In this document: in pieces, positions 26,241 through 35,375 of the stretch
Layout: each line of letters opens with the position of its first letter
How positions within the stretch are numbered: position 1 is the first letter of the stretch
Assembly: GCA_910587295.1 (NCBI GenBank)
Contig: CAJULP010000088.1
Coordinates: 25,270-89,269, forward strand
From: an uncultured Lachnospiraceae bacterium
Lineage (GTDB): Bacteria > Bacillota > Clostridia > Lachnospirales > Lachnospiraceae
Direction: 5' to 3'
DNA length: 64,000 nucleotides
Notes under the pieces: model-generated
Told to the model about the DNA's origin: nothing
The model's database searches: none
What the model saw: the letters and a program-made list of their open reading frames with translations, nothing else
Made by a program: the position numbers and the translations under genes

Positions 26241-27501
26241 ATCTAGGTATCATAGCTGAAAAGAAACAATAGCCATCTTCAAATTTTATACTGCTTATCC
26301 CGTGGTTTCTCCGTACCACACTTTCTACATTTGTCAATCCGATCCCGTGGTCTTTCCGGTTTTTCTTAGAAGATAACACCTTACCCTTATGTATTTCCGG
26401 CACACTCTGTACCGGGTTTTTAACAGATAAGATCAAATTTTCTTTTTCCATCACCATTTTAAATTGGATCATCTTATTTTCGGTTAATTTCCGACAAGCT
26501 TCAACCGCATTATCCAGCAAATTAGAGAGCAGGACTACCAGGTCTTCCTTTGCCATGACAAGGCCCGACAGGTCATTAACGGATATTATCATGGTGATTC
26601 CGTTTTCCTGCGCATATTGGTACTTCTGATTTAGGATCACATTCACGATCACATGATTTGTGTCCACATAATCCGTGCTTTTCCAGATGCCGCCGGTCAG
26701 ATCCCTGATATAGTCAATTGCTTCCTGTGTCTTCTCATTTTCCAAAAGACCCTGTATGCAGCCTAACTGATTTTTATAATCATGCATATAGGTCTGCTGC
26801 TGCCTGTAATTCTGCTCCATACTCTGGTACAGGCTCATCTGGCTGCGGATCAGTTCATTTTCCATCCGCACGCTCTGTACATAAGAATCTTTTAATAGAA
26901 CGTACACAATGAAATAGAAGATCAGGATGCTTACTATACAAAACCCTATGATAAAAAGAAATTGGATATTATAATCAATTTTTCTATTCTCCATTCCCAT
27001 GATCATCAGGATTATAATGCTGAATAATGGAAAAAAACCAAAATATACCCATCTTTTTCTGCGTACAACACTTAATTTCCCTTTACACTTATAAGAAAAA
27101 AGCATCATGGCAAAAAGAAGTATGCTGCACCAGACCGGATCTAATATATTTTCTATTATTTCCCCAGGAATCCGCAAAATATAGAAAGCAGATACAACAA
27201 TGGAGGCAAAAACCCAGACAATCCCACAGAAAAATACGGACAGCACCAGATTATGCGTCCATGTTACAGAATAATATATCTGCCCGGCCATCCAGACAAT
27301 AACGATGACCCGGATCGGCATAAAAACATAAGGCGGGATAGGAGACACGGCAATGAACCAAAATCCAAACACAAATGCCATAATCGATGTATGTTCCATC
27401 CATGAACGCTTCATTTTCCGTCTGGGCAGGATTGCTTCGTAATATTCCCTGCAGCTGATTCCCAACATGATCGATAAAATCAGGCTCTTTAGATATATCA
27501 T
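26239..27501 (-). CDS. GHKL-domain sensor histidine kinase (AgrC-like)
   Basis: 420 residues. The first about 210 residues hold six or seven membrane helices, then a coiled linker (RMENELIRSQMSLYQSMEQNYRQQQ) leads to the H-box HDYKNQLGCIQGLLEN, N-box LLSNLLDNAVEAC and G-box HGIGLTNVESVV. This is the layout of peptide-pheromone receptors of the AgrC/ComD/PlnB group. It forms an operon with the LytTR regulator gene just upstream (ATGA overlap). No agrB protease or recognisable agrD gene is adjacent, so the inducer peptide, if any, is unidentified. Confidence 0.9.
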   Translation of the reverse strand: MIYLKSLILSIMLGISCREYYEAILPRRKMKRSWMEHTSIMAFVFGFWFIAVSPIPPYVFMPIRVIVIVWMAGQIYYSVTWTHNLVLSVFFCGIVWVFASIVVSAFYILRIPGEIIENILDPVWCSILLFAMMLFSYKCKGKLSVVRRKRWVYFGFFPLFSIIILMIMGMENRKIDYNIQFLFIIGFCIVSILIFYFIVYVLLKDSYVQSVRMENELIRSQMSLYQSMEQNYRQQQTYMHDYKNQLGCIQGLLENEKTQEAIDYIRDLTGGIWKSTDYVDTNHVIVNVILNQKYQYAQENGITMIISVNDLSGLVMAKEDLVVLLSNLLDNAVEACRKLTENKMIQFKMVMEKENLILSVKNPVQSVPEIHKGKVLSSKKNRKDHGIGLTNVESVVRRNHGISSIKFEDGYCFFSAMIPR

Positions 27502-28211
27502 AATAATCCTTTATATTCTACGAATTTCTGCTTTACTGCCTGATACCTGATTCTGGGTACAGGCAGTTCTTCTCCGGTACTTAATTCTACCACATAGTTA
27601 TTTATCCTGTAGATATGCCGCATATTGACCAGATAACTTTTATGGATTCGTAAAAATCCATAAGGTATCAGTTTTTTTTCAATATGATCCAGTTTTTCAT
27701 ACATATGATAAACTGTAAGGTTTTTCTCTTGATACAAAAAGATCAGTTTGTGTTTTTCACTCTCCACATACAATAAATTATCTGTATATAACTTTTTTTC
27801 CCCTTCCATGAAAGAAAAGCTTACCTGCCGGATTTCCATCTTTCTAAGGATCGCATCCATACATTCCGGGATTGCGGTATTTAACACATCTTTCATAATA
27901 TAGCGGACCGCATCCACCTTATACCCATCCAAGACATATTTAATAAATGCTGTCACAAACACAATATATGTGTTGGTATGAAATGCTCGGATTTTTTTCG
28001 CTGTTTCAATCCCGTCCGTCTGATCCATATTGATATCCATAAATACGATATCATATTTAACAGAATTTTCACTTTGCGCCAAAAACTCTTCCCCGGAACA
28101 GTAAATCTCTATACTGCTATCAAGCTGGTGATCTGACAGGTACTTATTAAGCAGCTCTTTCAATTTATCCCTATAAAATTTTTCATCATCGCAGACAGCT
28201 ATTTTCAGCAT
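27498..28211 (-). CDS. LytTR-family response regulator (AgrA-like)
   Basis: 237 residues: receiver domain (CDDEKFYRDKL; phospho-acceptor in YDIVFMDINMDQTDG; switch FVTAFIKYVLDGYKVDAVRY) and a C-terminal LytTR DNA-binding domain (LLYVESEKHKLIFLY...YGFLRIHKSYLVNMRHIYRINN...ELPVPRIRYQAVKQKF). LytTR proteins bind paired nine-base direct repeats. I did not identify such pairs upstream of this operon. The regulator gene precedes the kinase gene, and the ATG of the kinase overlaps its stop, so both are made together. Confidence 0.93.
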   Translation of the reverse strand: MLKIAVCDDEKFYRDKLKELLNKYLSDHQLDSSIEIYCSGEEFLAQSENSVKYDIVFMDINMDQTDGIETAKKIRAFHTNTYIVFVTAFIKYVLDGYKVDAVRYIMKDVLNTAIPECMDAILRKMEIRQVSFSFMEGEKKLYTDNLLYVESEKHKLIFLYQEKNLTVYHMYEKLDHIEKKLIPYGFLRIHKSYLVNMRHIYRINNYVVELSTGEELPVPRIRYQAVKQKFVEYKGLL

Positions 28212-28220
28212 ACCTATTTT

Positions 28221-29720
28221 TTATCCTTGTTTCCACTCTAATTCTTCAAATTCTGCCCACTTTCCGTCCTCATCAACAGCATACAATCCCATCAACACAC
28301 CGGTAAACCCGCCTGCCACCTCAGAGGACAGATATTTTGTTCTTGCGCTTCCAAGGAACTTCTTTTCCCCATCTACCATACAGTAAAACTCGTACCGATC
28401 CGGATTGGAAACCACCGAAAATTCCACCTTTTCCATTCCTTCCGGCAGATCAACCGTATTGGCTATGCAGGCTGCATCCCCGATGCGAAGCCGTAAAGCA
28501 GCCTTCCGCACACCTTTTTCCTGTACCAGCGAAAGATCATAATGCTGATTTTCATCCATGTAAAAAGTGATGCCGGCTTCCTTAGCTTCTCCTGAAACTG
28601 CCACATTAAGGCAGGTATGAAACTCTGACTGCCTGATTCCTGCAAACGTAGGGGTATCCGCCTCATCTAATGTGATCTTCGTTCCCTTAAGCTTAAGCCC
28701 CTTACCGGTAAACTGATAGTTTTCCTTATGGTAATCCCGAAGATAACTCCACCGCAGATCGTCCGCCCCTGTATTTTCAAAAGATACCTGATACATATCC
28801 ATGTCCTGCTGCCCGTTCAAATCCACATCCATCCACTCTGTCACAATGCCCTGTTCTCCGGCGCTAAACCATCCATCTTCCTGCCAGTTGACCGGCGCAA
28901 GAAATACTTCCCTTCCCAGATGATGGTAAGGCTGCCACTCCCCGCTCTGACGGAATCCCAGACAGACAATATAATAATTTCCCTTTTTATCCCGAATCAG
29001 ATCCCCATGTCCGATCCCCTGAATCAGACTTTGGTTTCCCCCTAAATTGCGGTTTGTAAGCACAGGATTGCCCTGATACCCATCAAAGGGTCCAAAAGGC
29101 TCCCGGCTTCTGGCATAAGTAATCATATGCCCGTATTCCGTGCCGCCTTCTGCCGCCATCATATAATACCAGTCACCGATATGGTACAGATGGGGAGACT
29201 CCAAATACCGGCCGCCGCTGCCACCCCATACAGGAATGCTTTCCGTCAGCTTTTCTCCGGTCTTGATATCAATCTCACACTGCAGGATACAGCCTTTTCC
29301 TTCTGCGTCATTTCCGTTACTTGTGAAATATACCTTCCCATTATCAAACAAAAGAGACGGATCTATCCCTTCCTGATCCACAAAAATAGGTTCTGACCAC
29401 TCCCCTTTGATATCATCGGTATAAATATAAAAGTTCTTTCCAAAAGTATTGTTATTGGTCACCATATAAAAGATTCCCTCATGATAACGCAATGTAGGCG
29501 CAAATACACCGCCGGAACTTGGCACCTTGTGAAGTTCTACCTGTGTGGTTCTGGTCAGAGCGTTTGCCACCTGCTTCCAGTTCACCAGATCTTCACTTTC
29601 AAAAACCGGTACACCGGGAAGATACTGGAAGGAACTGCATGCAATATAATATTTTCCTTCTGCTTCACAGATGCTGGGATCAGGATAAAATCCCCTTATG
29701 ATCGGATTATGTATTTTCAT
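28221..29720 (-). CDS. GH43 family glycosidase (beta-xylosidase/alpha-L-arabinofuranosidase type)
   Basis: 499 residues, no signal peptide, so intracellular. The five-bladed propeller carries the general base Asp in GFYPDPSIC (about residue 15), the pKa-modulating Asp in EGIDPSLLFD and the acid Glu in RYLESPHLYH. A C-terminal beta-sandwich (from about residue 330) matches GH43 enzymes with an appended concanavalin-like domain. The ATG overlaps the stop of the GH42 gene. It would release xylose or arabinose from short imported oligosaccharides. Which linkage it cuts is not determinable here. Confidence 0.93.
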   Translation of the reverse strand: MKIHNPIIRGFYPDPSICEAEGKYYIACSSFQYLPGVPVFESEDLVNWKQVANALTRTTQVELHKVPSSGGVFAPTLRYHEGIFYMVTNNNTFGKNFYIYTDDIKGEWSEPIFVDQEGIDPSLLFDNGKVYFTSNGNDAEGKGCILQCEIDIKTGEKLTESIPVWGGSGGRYLESPHLYHIGDWYYMMAAEGGTEYGHMITYARSREPFGPFDGYQGNPVLTNRNLGGNQSLIQGIGHGDLIRDKKGNYYIVCLGFRQSGEWQPYHHLGREVFLAPVNWQEDGWFSAGEQGIVTEWMDVDLNGQQDMDMYQVSFENTGADDLRWSYLRDYHKENYQFTGKGLKLKGTKITLDEADTPTFAGIRQSEFHTCLNVAVSGEAKEAGITFYMDENQHYDLSLVQEKGVRKAALRLRIGDAACIANTVDLPEGMEKVEFSVVSNPDRYEFYCMVDGEKKFLGSARTKYLSSEVAGGFTGVLMGLYAVDEDGKWAEFEELEWKQG

Positions 29721-31747
29721 GATAACCTCCTCTTTAAAATAACGACTCCGGCTTTATCTAACGTCACTCGGTCACCAGCCTGATACTCTTTACCGGTAAG
29801 CAGATCTTTGCCGCCATTTTCCAATATCACGTTCACCGTATTACCCCTGTGATTGAGTAAAAACAGGAAGTTCCCGTTTTCATTTTCACGTACTGTCGCT
29901 TCCACCCCTTCCGGCGTATTAGCTGCCGGCTCTATAGAAAGTTCCCCGCACACATCTCTCAGAAAATCCGTGTAAAACTCTTCACTGGAACGGGCAGCCA
30001 CATAATAAGCTTTTCCTTCCCCAAACTTATTTTCCGTAAGGACCGGCATTCCCTCATAAAAGTCCTTTTCATAATTCGCAAGCGCTTTAGCACCCTGTAA
30101 ATGGAGTAAGTCGCATAACACCCCTGCCGGATAGGTCTTTTCGTTATAGGTAAACAGGTTTGATTCCTCCGGCGGAATGGCATCAGACTCCTCAACCCAG
30201 ATTCCCAAGATATCCTTAAGTCTTCCCGGATAACCACCGGTAACAACAAGATCATGGTCCTCCACGTAACCGCTGAAATACGTAGTAAGAAAAACGCCGC
30301 CCTGCTTTACAAAACTGCGGACTTTTTCATCAAAACCATCCTTACACATATATAAAAGGGGTGCGATCACCAGTTTATAGGAAGACAGATCATCCGTTAC
30401 GCCAACAAGATCCACAGAAATATTCCGCTCATGCAATGCCTTGTAATACTGCATCACTTCCTGATTATAGTTGATCAATTTGCTTGGGCCTGCGGAATAT
30501 TCTGCCGCCCACCAGTTATCCCAGTCAAACACGATCGCCACCTGGGATTTTGCCCTGGCCCCCAAAAGTGCACTGCCAAGCTGTCCAAGTTCCTTACCAA
30601 GTTCCGCAATCTCCTTAAATACCCTTGTATTTTCATTCCCCACATGATCGATCACAGCGCCATGATATTTCTCGCAGGCTCCAATACTCCTTCTCATCTG
30701 GAAAAACATGATCGTGTCCGCACCATGGGCCGCAGCCTGATAACTCCAAAGCCGCATTACGCCTGGCCTTTTTAACTTACAGTAAATATGCCAGTTTGTC
30801 ACGCTGGGAGTCTGCTCCATCAGGGCAAAGGGTTTCCCCTGCTTTAACCCTCTCATCAGATCATGACTGAAAGCGACTTGTGCCGGAGTTCCGTCATAGG
30901 CAGGATAATTGTCCCATGACACAAAGTCCATGTAGTTTGCCCATTTTTGATAATCCAAAACCTTATACGCTCCCATCAGGTTAGTAGTAACAGGGATATC
31001 CGGCGTATATTTTTTCACGGCTTCATATTCCAGACGGTAACACTCTAATATACTGTCTGAATTAAAACGATTATAATCTAAAGAAATGCCTTGGAAATTT
31101 GTGCGTCCGTCACCGCCCCAGTCAAACTCCTCAGACCTAAGATCCGGAACCACCACATCGTCAAAATCATAAAGGGTATGGCCCCAAAAGGACATATTCC
31201 ATGCCTTATTCAGCTCATCAATGGTTCCATACTTTTCTTTCAGCCAGCTGCGGAAAGCTTTTTCACAATTATCACAATAACATGTGCCGCCATATTCATT
31301 GGAAATATGCCACGATACAACATTGTCATAACCCTGATAGCGCTCCGCCAGCTTTTCAGCCAGCGCCACGGAATATTTCCGGTAAGTAGGGGAATTAGGA
31401 CAGGAATTATGTCTGCTGCCAAATTTTCTCCTGATACCGTTATGCTCTGTCCTTAAGATATCAGGATGTTTTCTTGCCATCCACGCCGGATGAGCTGCCG
31501 TAGAAGTGGCAAGACAGACCTTAAGGCCATTTTCCCTGACCAGATCCATGATCTTGTCCAGTCTGGAAAAATCATAAATCTCATCATCCTTCTGCAGACT
31601 GGCCCAGCTAAACACATTTAAAGTGACCACATCGATATTAGCCAGTTTAAACATTCTCATATCTTCCTGCCAGATTTCCTCCGGCCATTGCTCGGGATTA
31701 TAATCCCCTCCATACAAAATCTTTTGTACTTTTTTACTTTCTATCAT
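29717..31747 (-). CDS. GH42 family beta-galactosidase
   Basis: 676 residues, cytoplasmic. The acid/base Glu is in VVSWHISNEYGG and the nucleophile Glu in KPFALMEQTPSVTNW. The CYCDNCEKAF motif is part of the Cys zinc site of GH42 enzymes. Domains are a catalytic barrel (about 1-390), a flavodoxin-like trimerisation domain (about 400-610) and a small beta domain. GH42 enzymes act mainly on galacto-oligosaccharides from plant galactans, or on arabinopyranosides. It is coupled to a GH43 gene and follows an orphan sugar-binding protein, consistent with arabinogalactan-type side-chain use. Confidence 0.95.
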   Translation of the reverse strand: MIESKKVQKILYGGDYNPEQWPEEIWQEDMRMFKLANIDVVTLNVFSWASLQKDDEIYDFSRLDKIMDLVRENGLKVCLATSTAAHPAWMARKHPDILRTEHNGIRRKFGSRHNSCPNSPTYRKYSVALAEKLAERYQGYDNVVSWHISNEYGGTCYCDNCEKAFRSWLKEKYGTIDELNKAWNMSFWGHTLYDFDDVVVPDLRSEEFDWGGDGRTNFQGISLDYNRFNSDSILECYRLEYEAVKKYTPDIPVTTNLMGAYKVLDYQKWANYMDFVSWDNYPAYDGTPAQVAFSHDLMRGLKQGKPFALMEQTPSVTNWHIYCKLKRPGVMRLWSYQAAAHGADTIMFFQMRRSIGACEKYHGAVIDHVGNENTRVFKEIAELGKELGQLGSALLGARAKSQVAIVFDWDNWWAAEYSAGPSKLINYNQEVMQYYKALHERNISVDLVGVTDDLSSYKLVIAPLLYMCKDGFDEKVRSFVKQGGVFLTTYFSGYVEDHDLVVTGGYPGRLKDILGIWVEESDAIPPEESNLFTYNEKTYPAGVLCDLLHLQGAKALANYEKDFYEGMPVLTENKFGEGKAYYVAARSSEEFYTDFLRDVCGELSIEPAANTPEGVEATVRENENGNFLFLLNHRGNTVNVILENGGKDLLTGKEYQAGDRVTLDKAGVVILKRRLS

Positions 31748-31763
31748 TTCGTTATCCCTTTCT

Positions 31764-33509
31764 TTATTTATGATTATTTTGATATCTTTCTACCGTTTCA
31801 CATCTTGCCTTTTCCCTTCCCATGGAAACTTCCATATCACGGGCAAGTATTTCTTCATATCCTAAACTTATGGCCTCTGCCTGCATTTCCTTTAACAGGG
31901 AATAAAATTCTTCTTCATCTTCTGCAAAGACCATATCCCAGGAATATTTCTGTATCACACCCCGACATTGCTTTCGGATTGCCGTTTCTTCCACTGTTTC
32001 TGCCGGAATTACATATCCACAGCCTGGTGAAACGATCAGCTTATTGTGATCAATCAGATAATCCAATGTGGTTTCCGCCTTCATTTTCTCTCTCCAATCC
32101 GCATCTAACTGTGTATTGTTTAATTCATCAAGAGAATCCCACATTTTATATGAATAAAAATAACCTTGCTCATCTATTTCACATTTTGTCACCGGCATAA
32201 AATTCAGCATGGAGATTCCGTCTTTCCAGCTTCCTCCTCCCCATTCCTCCGGCACCTGAGTATCTCCTTCCAGTAATGCCATCTTCCCAAATTCTGTAAG
32301 ATAAGGACCTTCTTCCCCGTACTCCCAGCAAAGGCCTTGCAGTCCTGCCGTATCCGCCATACCGTTTACGCTGTTAGCGGCAATCCCTTCCGGGGAATAC
32401 AGCCAATTGATGAAGTCTACCATCCGTTCCGGATCCTTTGTCTGCGACCCCACTCCCACGATAGTCTTATAATTCCCATCCCCGCTGCATCCGTAAGAAT
32501 AGATCTGCATATCTGAAATATCCGCCATCATAAAACCTTTTCCGGCTTTTTTATTTGAGATTGTATTATAGTACTGCTGTGCCACCCAGGGCCAGGGAGA
32601 ATAAAGAATCTGCCCTTTTTTATATTTTTCCACAAGCCCCTGAAAATTTAATGTGGGGGATTCCGGATCCACCAGCCCCATTTGATTTGCGTCAAAATAC
32701 CATTTTAAAACCCTGATATAAAGTGAATCACTATCAATGATACTTTGGTAATCACTGCTGTCAGCCTTCACAAGGACAAACCCACTCTCGTCATAACCAT
32801 AAAAACAACAGGGCTGTTTCCCTGCATTCATCATGTTTGCGTCCCAATCCCGGAAAAAAGAAAATGCATATGTCTTTTCTCCCGTTTCCGTAACCGGACA
32901 AAGCTCCTGCATCTGTTTTAAAACCGGGAGCAGGTCTTCTAAGGTATTGATCGGAGGATATCCTAATTCCGCATACAGATCCCAGCGGATATACGGTCCA
33001 TAAGTAGGTTCCTTGCTTTCACTTGGAACAGTAGGCGCATTGGAGGAAAGTTCCGTAGGAATCGCAAACAGTCCTTCCGGGGTTATCGATTTATTTACAT
33101 TCCTGATCGCTGTTTCAAAACGCATAATATCTTTTCCCTGCAGATACGGTTCTATATCCATGATAAGGCCGGATGTCACCATGTTCTGCAGTTCCTGCCT
33201 CTCGCCGCTGAATATGACGATATCCCCCAGATTTCCTGCCGCACAGCGAATCTCAAATAAAGTATCTCCGCCTCCTGCCACATTGGGAGCAATGATATTT
33301 AACTCCATATTAAACTTGTCCTTCACCAGTTTAGCAAACCATCCCGACTGAATCCCCTGATAATTAGCAAGCCCGTCAAAAACATCCACCACTAAAAATT
33401 CTTCATAAGGGCATTTTTCTTCCTCAAACTCGGAAAAAGCGCCACATCCGCAAGCCAAAAGAGTGATCAATAACAATAGCGCCACCAATTTTCCAGAAAG
33501 TCTTTTCAT
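31764..33509 (-). CDS. Extracellular solute-binding lipoprotein without adjacent permeases
   Basis: 581 residues with a signal peptide and lipobox (LACGC, about residue 20). The size and the sequences NMELNIIAPNVAGGGDTLFEIRCAAGNLGDIVIF and YIRWDLYAELGYPPINTLEDLLPVLKQ are typical of the long LplA/YtcQ-like binding proteins that work with LplB/YtcP permeases. No permease gene is found next to it, so it must share membrane parts encoded elsewhere or be a remnant of a larger locus. It lies 17 bases upstream of the GH42 gene in the same direction, so substrate capture and intracellular cleavage are co-expressed. Confidence 0.92.
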   Translation of the reverse strand: MKRLSGKLVALLLLITLLACGCGAFSEFEEEKCPYEEFLVVDVFDGLANYQGIQSGWFAKLVKDKFNMELNIIAPNVAGGGDTLFEIRCAAGNLGDIVIFSGERQELQNMVTSGLIMDIEPYLQGKDIMRFETAIRNVNKSITPEGLFAIPTELSSNAPTVPSESKEPTYGPYIRWDLYAELGYPPINTLEDLLPVLKQMQELCPVTETGEKTYAFSFFRDWDANMMNAGKQPCCFYGYDESGFVLVKADSSDYQSIIDSDSLYIRVLKWYFDANQMGLVDPESPTLNFQGLVEKYKKGQILYSPWPWVAQQYYNTISNKKAGKGFMMADISDMQIYSYGCSGDGNYKTIVGVGSQTKDPERMVDFINWLYSPEGIAANSVNGMADTAGLQGLCWEYGEEGPYLTEFGKMALLEGDTQVPEEWGGGSWKDGISMLNFMPVTKCEIDEQGYFYSYKMWDSLDELNNTQLDADWREKMKAETTLDYLIDHNKLIVSPGCGYVIPAETVEETAIRKQCRGVIQKYSWDMVFAEDEEEFYSLLKEMQAEAISLGYEEILARDMEVSMGREKARCETVERYQNNHK

Positions 33510-33540
33510 TTCTTTTCCTCTTTATATTCCCAATGTAAAA

Positions 33541-33569
33541 GCATATGCATGTGCCATGCTTATGCATAT
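33541..33569. repeat. Imperfect inverted repeat in the divergent promoter region
   Basis: GCATATGCATG and CATGCTTATGCATAT form an interrupted dyad 30-60 bases upstream of the binding-protein gene. It may be the binding site for the divergently encoded YesN-type regulator, as AraC-family proteins often act at such intergenic sites. The repeat is imperfect, hence the low confidence. Confidence 0.4.
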
Positions 33570-33642
33570 TCTATCATACAATCCTATGAACAGATACAAA
33601 TAAATTTACAGTAATTTACCGTTGAAATTATATATTGTTACA

Positions 33643-33671
33643 TTGACAATCCAATTTTCCTCTTCTATACT
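33643..33671 (+). promoter_or_regulatory. Sigma-A type promoter of the YesN-like gene
   Basis: A consensus -35 TTGACA is followed after 17 bases by TATACT, about 37 bases upstream of the ATG, with AGAAAGGAA as the ribosome-binding site. Confidence 0.85.
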
Positions 33672-33708
33672 AAAATACATAATTATTTATGCAGAGAAAG
33701 GAATATAA

Positions 33709-35304
33709 ATGGAGACAGTACTGATTGCAGATGATGAACAAAACATCCGTGAAGGTTTAAAATATATTCTTGACTGGAAACAGATTGGATTTGAGATCAT
33801 TGGCGAAACAGCCAACGGTGATGATACACTTTCTTTTATTTTAAAGCAAAATCCAAGTCTGGTTCTTCTTGACATTCGTATGCCCAAAATGTATGGAACG
33901 GAAATCATTAAAATAGCTAGGGAAAATGGATTTAAAGGAAAGTTTATCATTTTAAGCGGATATTCCGACTTTACCTATGCCCAGACTGCTATCCGTTATG
34001 GAGCCAGTTTTTACCTCACCAAACCAATTGATGAGGATGAACTTCTTGCCTCTGTTTCAAAAGTAAAAAAGGAACTGGAAACGGAACATTCCAAGCTGGA
34101 TAATATCCAGATTCTGAAGTCAAAGGCTAAAAATGTTATTCTCCATGAGATCATTACAGGCGCCTATGACTTTTCCGTATCAAAATCCTTAACGAAAAAC
34201 GAATTAGAAGAAATGAACCTTGTGGCGGATATTTATCAAGTTGTCATTTACGAAAAATTCAGTACAAATCCAGATGATGCAAGTTATAGTTTTGCGGATC
34301 TTTTAAAAATTACAAACAAAGGAAACCATACCTTTGAACATTTCAAGGAAGACGGAAATGAGGTCATACTGTTAAAAGGCAGCTTTGCCCTCTCTAAATT
34401 CCAAAACTTTTTGTCTCACTACGAACAAAATCCTCCCCAGCCCGGCAGTCCCCTCGATTCCCTTTTTCTTGCTTATGGACAGCCTGTCAACGATCTGGAC
34501 AAAATATATTTATCCTACGAAGAAGCATCTACTCTTTTACAGCGCAGGTTTTTTTGTATCCAGGGTCAGCATACCCTTGGATTTGATGAGCTCCCAGAAA
34601 TACAAAAGCAAAATATGGAAATCACCAATGATAAAGCCGATGAATATTACAATACCCTTACGGAATATCTGATGGCATTTAACAGGAAAAAGGTAGCGGA
34701 AACTCTTTTTGATTTAGAAGAGTTTGTTTATAATGTGAAAAACGATATTGTTTCCGTCAGGTTATTTTTGACCGACCTTTACCTGCGCATTAAAGAAAAA
34801 ATCAATCATACATACGGTTCTTTGGAAATTTCTTTCCCTACCAACGGGGAAGCAATTGATCACATTGAAAATTGTCATTATTTATATGAGATCATTTTAT
34901 TCATTTCCGAGCAGACGGAAAAAGTTTTCAATGCTTCCGGAAATTCTTTTAAAAGCACTAATATATTAGATGATATATTTTATTACATTGACCACAATTT
35001 CCAAAACAATATTAAGTTGGAAAATATAGCGCCATTATTCGGGTATAACAGCGCTTATTTAGGAAAGATATTTACCAAAACCGCAGGCGAAAGCTTTAAT
35101 TCCTATATCGACCATAAACGGATCGATCATTCCAAGGAACTATTAAAAGAAAACCGCCTGAAGGTATATGAGATTTCTGAAAAGGTAGGATATAAAAACG
35201 TTGATTATTTTCACAAAAAGTTTAAAAAATATGTGGGGGTGAGTCCTGCCGAATACCGTAAAAATATACTGGATTCCATTTTACCCCCCCCCGAGCATAA
35301 TTGA
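33709..35304 (+). CDS. YesN-type response regulator with AraC DNA-binding domain
   Basis: 531 residues: receiver domain (ADDEQNIREGL; phospho-acceptor Asp in SLVLLDIRMPKMYG; switch ILSGYSDFTYAQ and FYLTKPIDEDELL), an about 250-residue middle region of the YesN group, then two helix-turn-helix motifs (NIKLENIAPLFGYNSAYLGKIFTKTAGESFNSYIDHKRI and LKVYEISEKVGYKNVDYFHKKFKKYVGVSPAEYR). Usually a YesM kinase is encoded beside it, but none is present here. It is divergent from the binding protein-GH42-GH43 operon, which it likely activates. A run of nine C residues at 35284-35292 encodes the Pro-Pro-Pro just before the stop. Confidence 0.93.
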   Translation: METVLIADDEQNIREGLKYILDWKQIGFEIIGETANGDDTLSFILKQNPSLVLLDIRMPKMYGTEIIKIARENGFKGKFIILSGYSDFTYAQTAIRYGASFYLTKPIDEDELLASVSKVKKELETEHSKLDNIQILKSKAKNVILHEIITGAYDFSVSKSLTKNELEEMNLVADIYQVVIYEKFSTNPDDASYSFADLLKITNKGNHTFEHFKEDGNEVILLKGSFALSKFQNFLSHYEQNPPQPGSPLDSLFLAYGQPVNDLDKIYLSYEEASTLLQRRFFCIQGQHTLGFDELPEIQKQNMEITNDKADEYYNTLTEYLMAFNRKKVAETLFDLEEFVYNVKNDIVSVRLFLTDLYLRIKEKINHTYGSLEISFPTNGEAIDHIENCHYLYEIILFISEQTEKVFNASGNSFKSTNILDDIFYYIDHNFQNNIKLENIAPLFGYNSAYLGKIFTKTAGESFNSYIDHKRIDHSKELLKENRLKVYEISEKVGYKNVDYFHKKFKKYVGVSPAEYRKNILDSILPPPEHN

Positions 35305-35331
35305 GTATTTTTTAATTTTTATTAAAAATTC

Positions 35332-35375
35332 AATATTCAGGGTCAACCATCACGAAATGATTGACCCTGAATATT
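35332..35375. terminator. Hairpin terminator between convergent YesN-like and araD genes
   Basis: Fifteen-base perfect arms (AATATTCAGGGTCAA and its complement) enclose a 14-base loop. On the minus strand a T-rich tract follows, so it best serves the araD operon. It overlaps the araD stop codon by two bases. Confidence 0.8.

Noticed and set aside
33541..33569. A riboswitch upstream of the orphan binding-protein gene.
   Set aside because: Only an imperfect dyad is present; no known aptamer core could be recognised.
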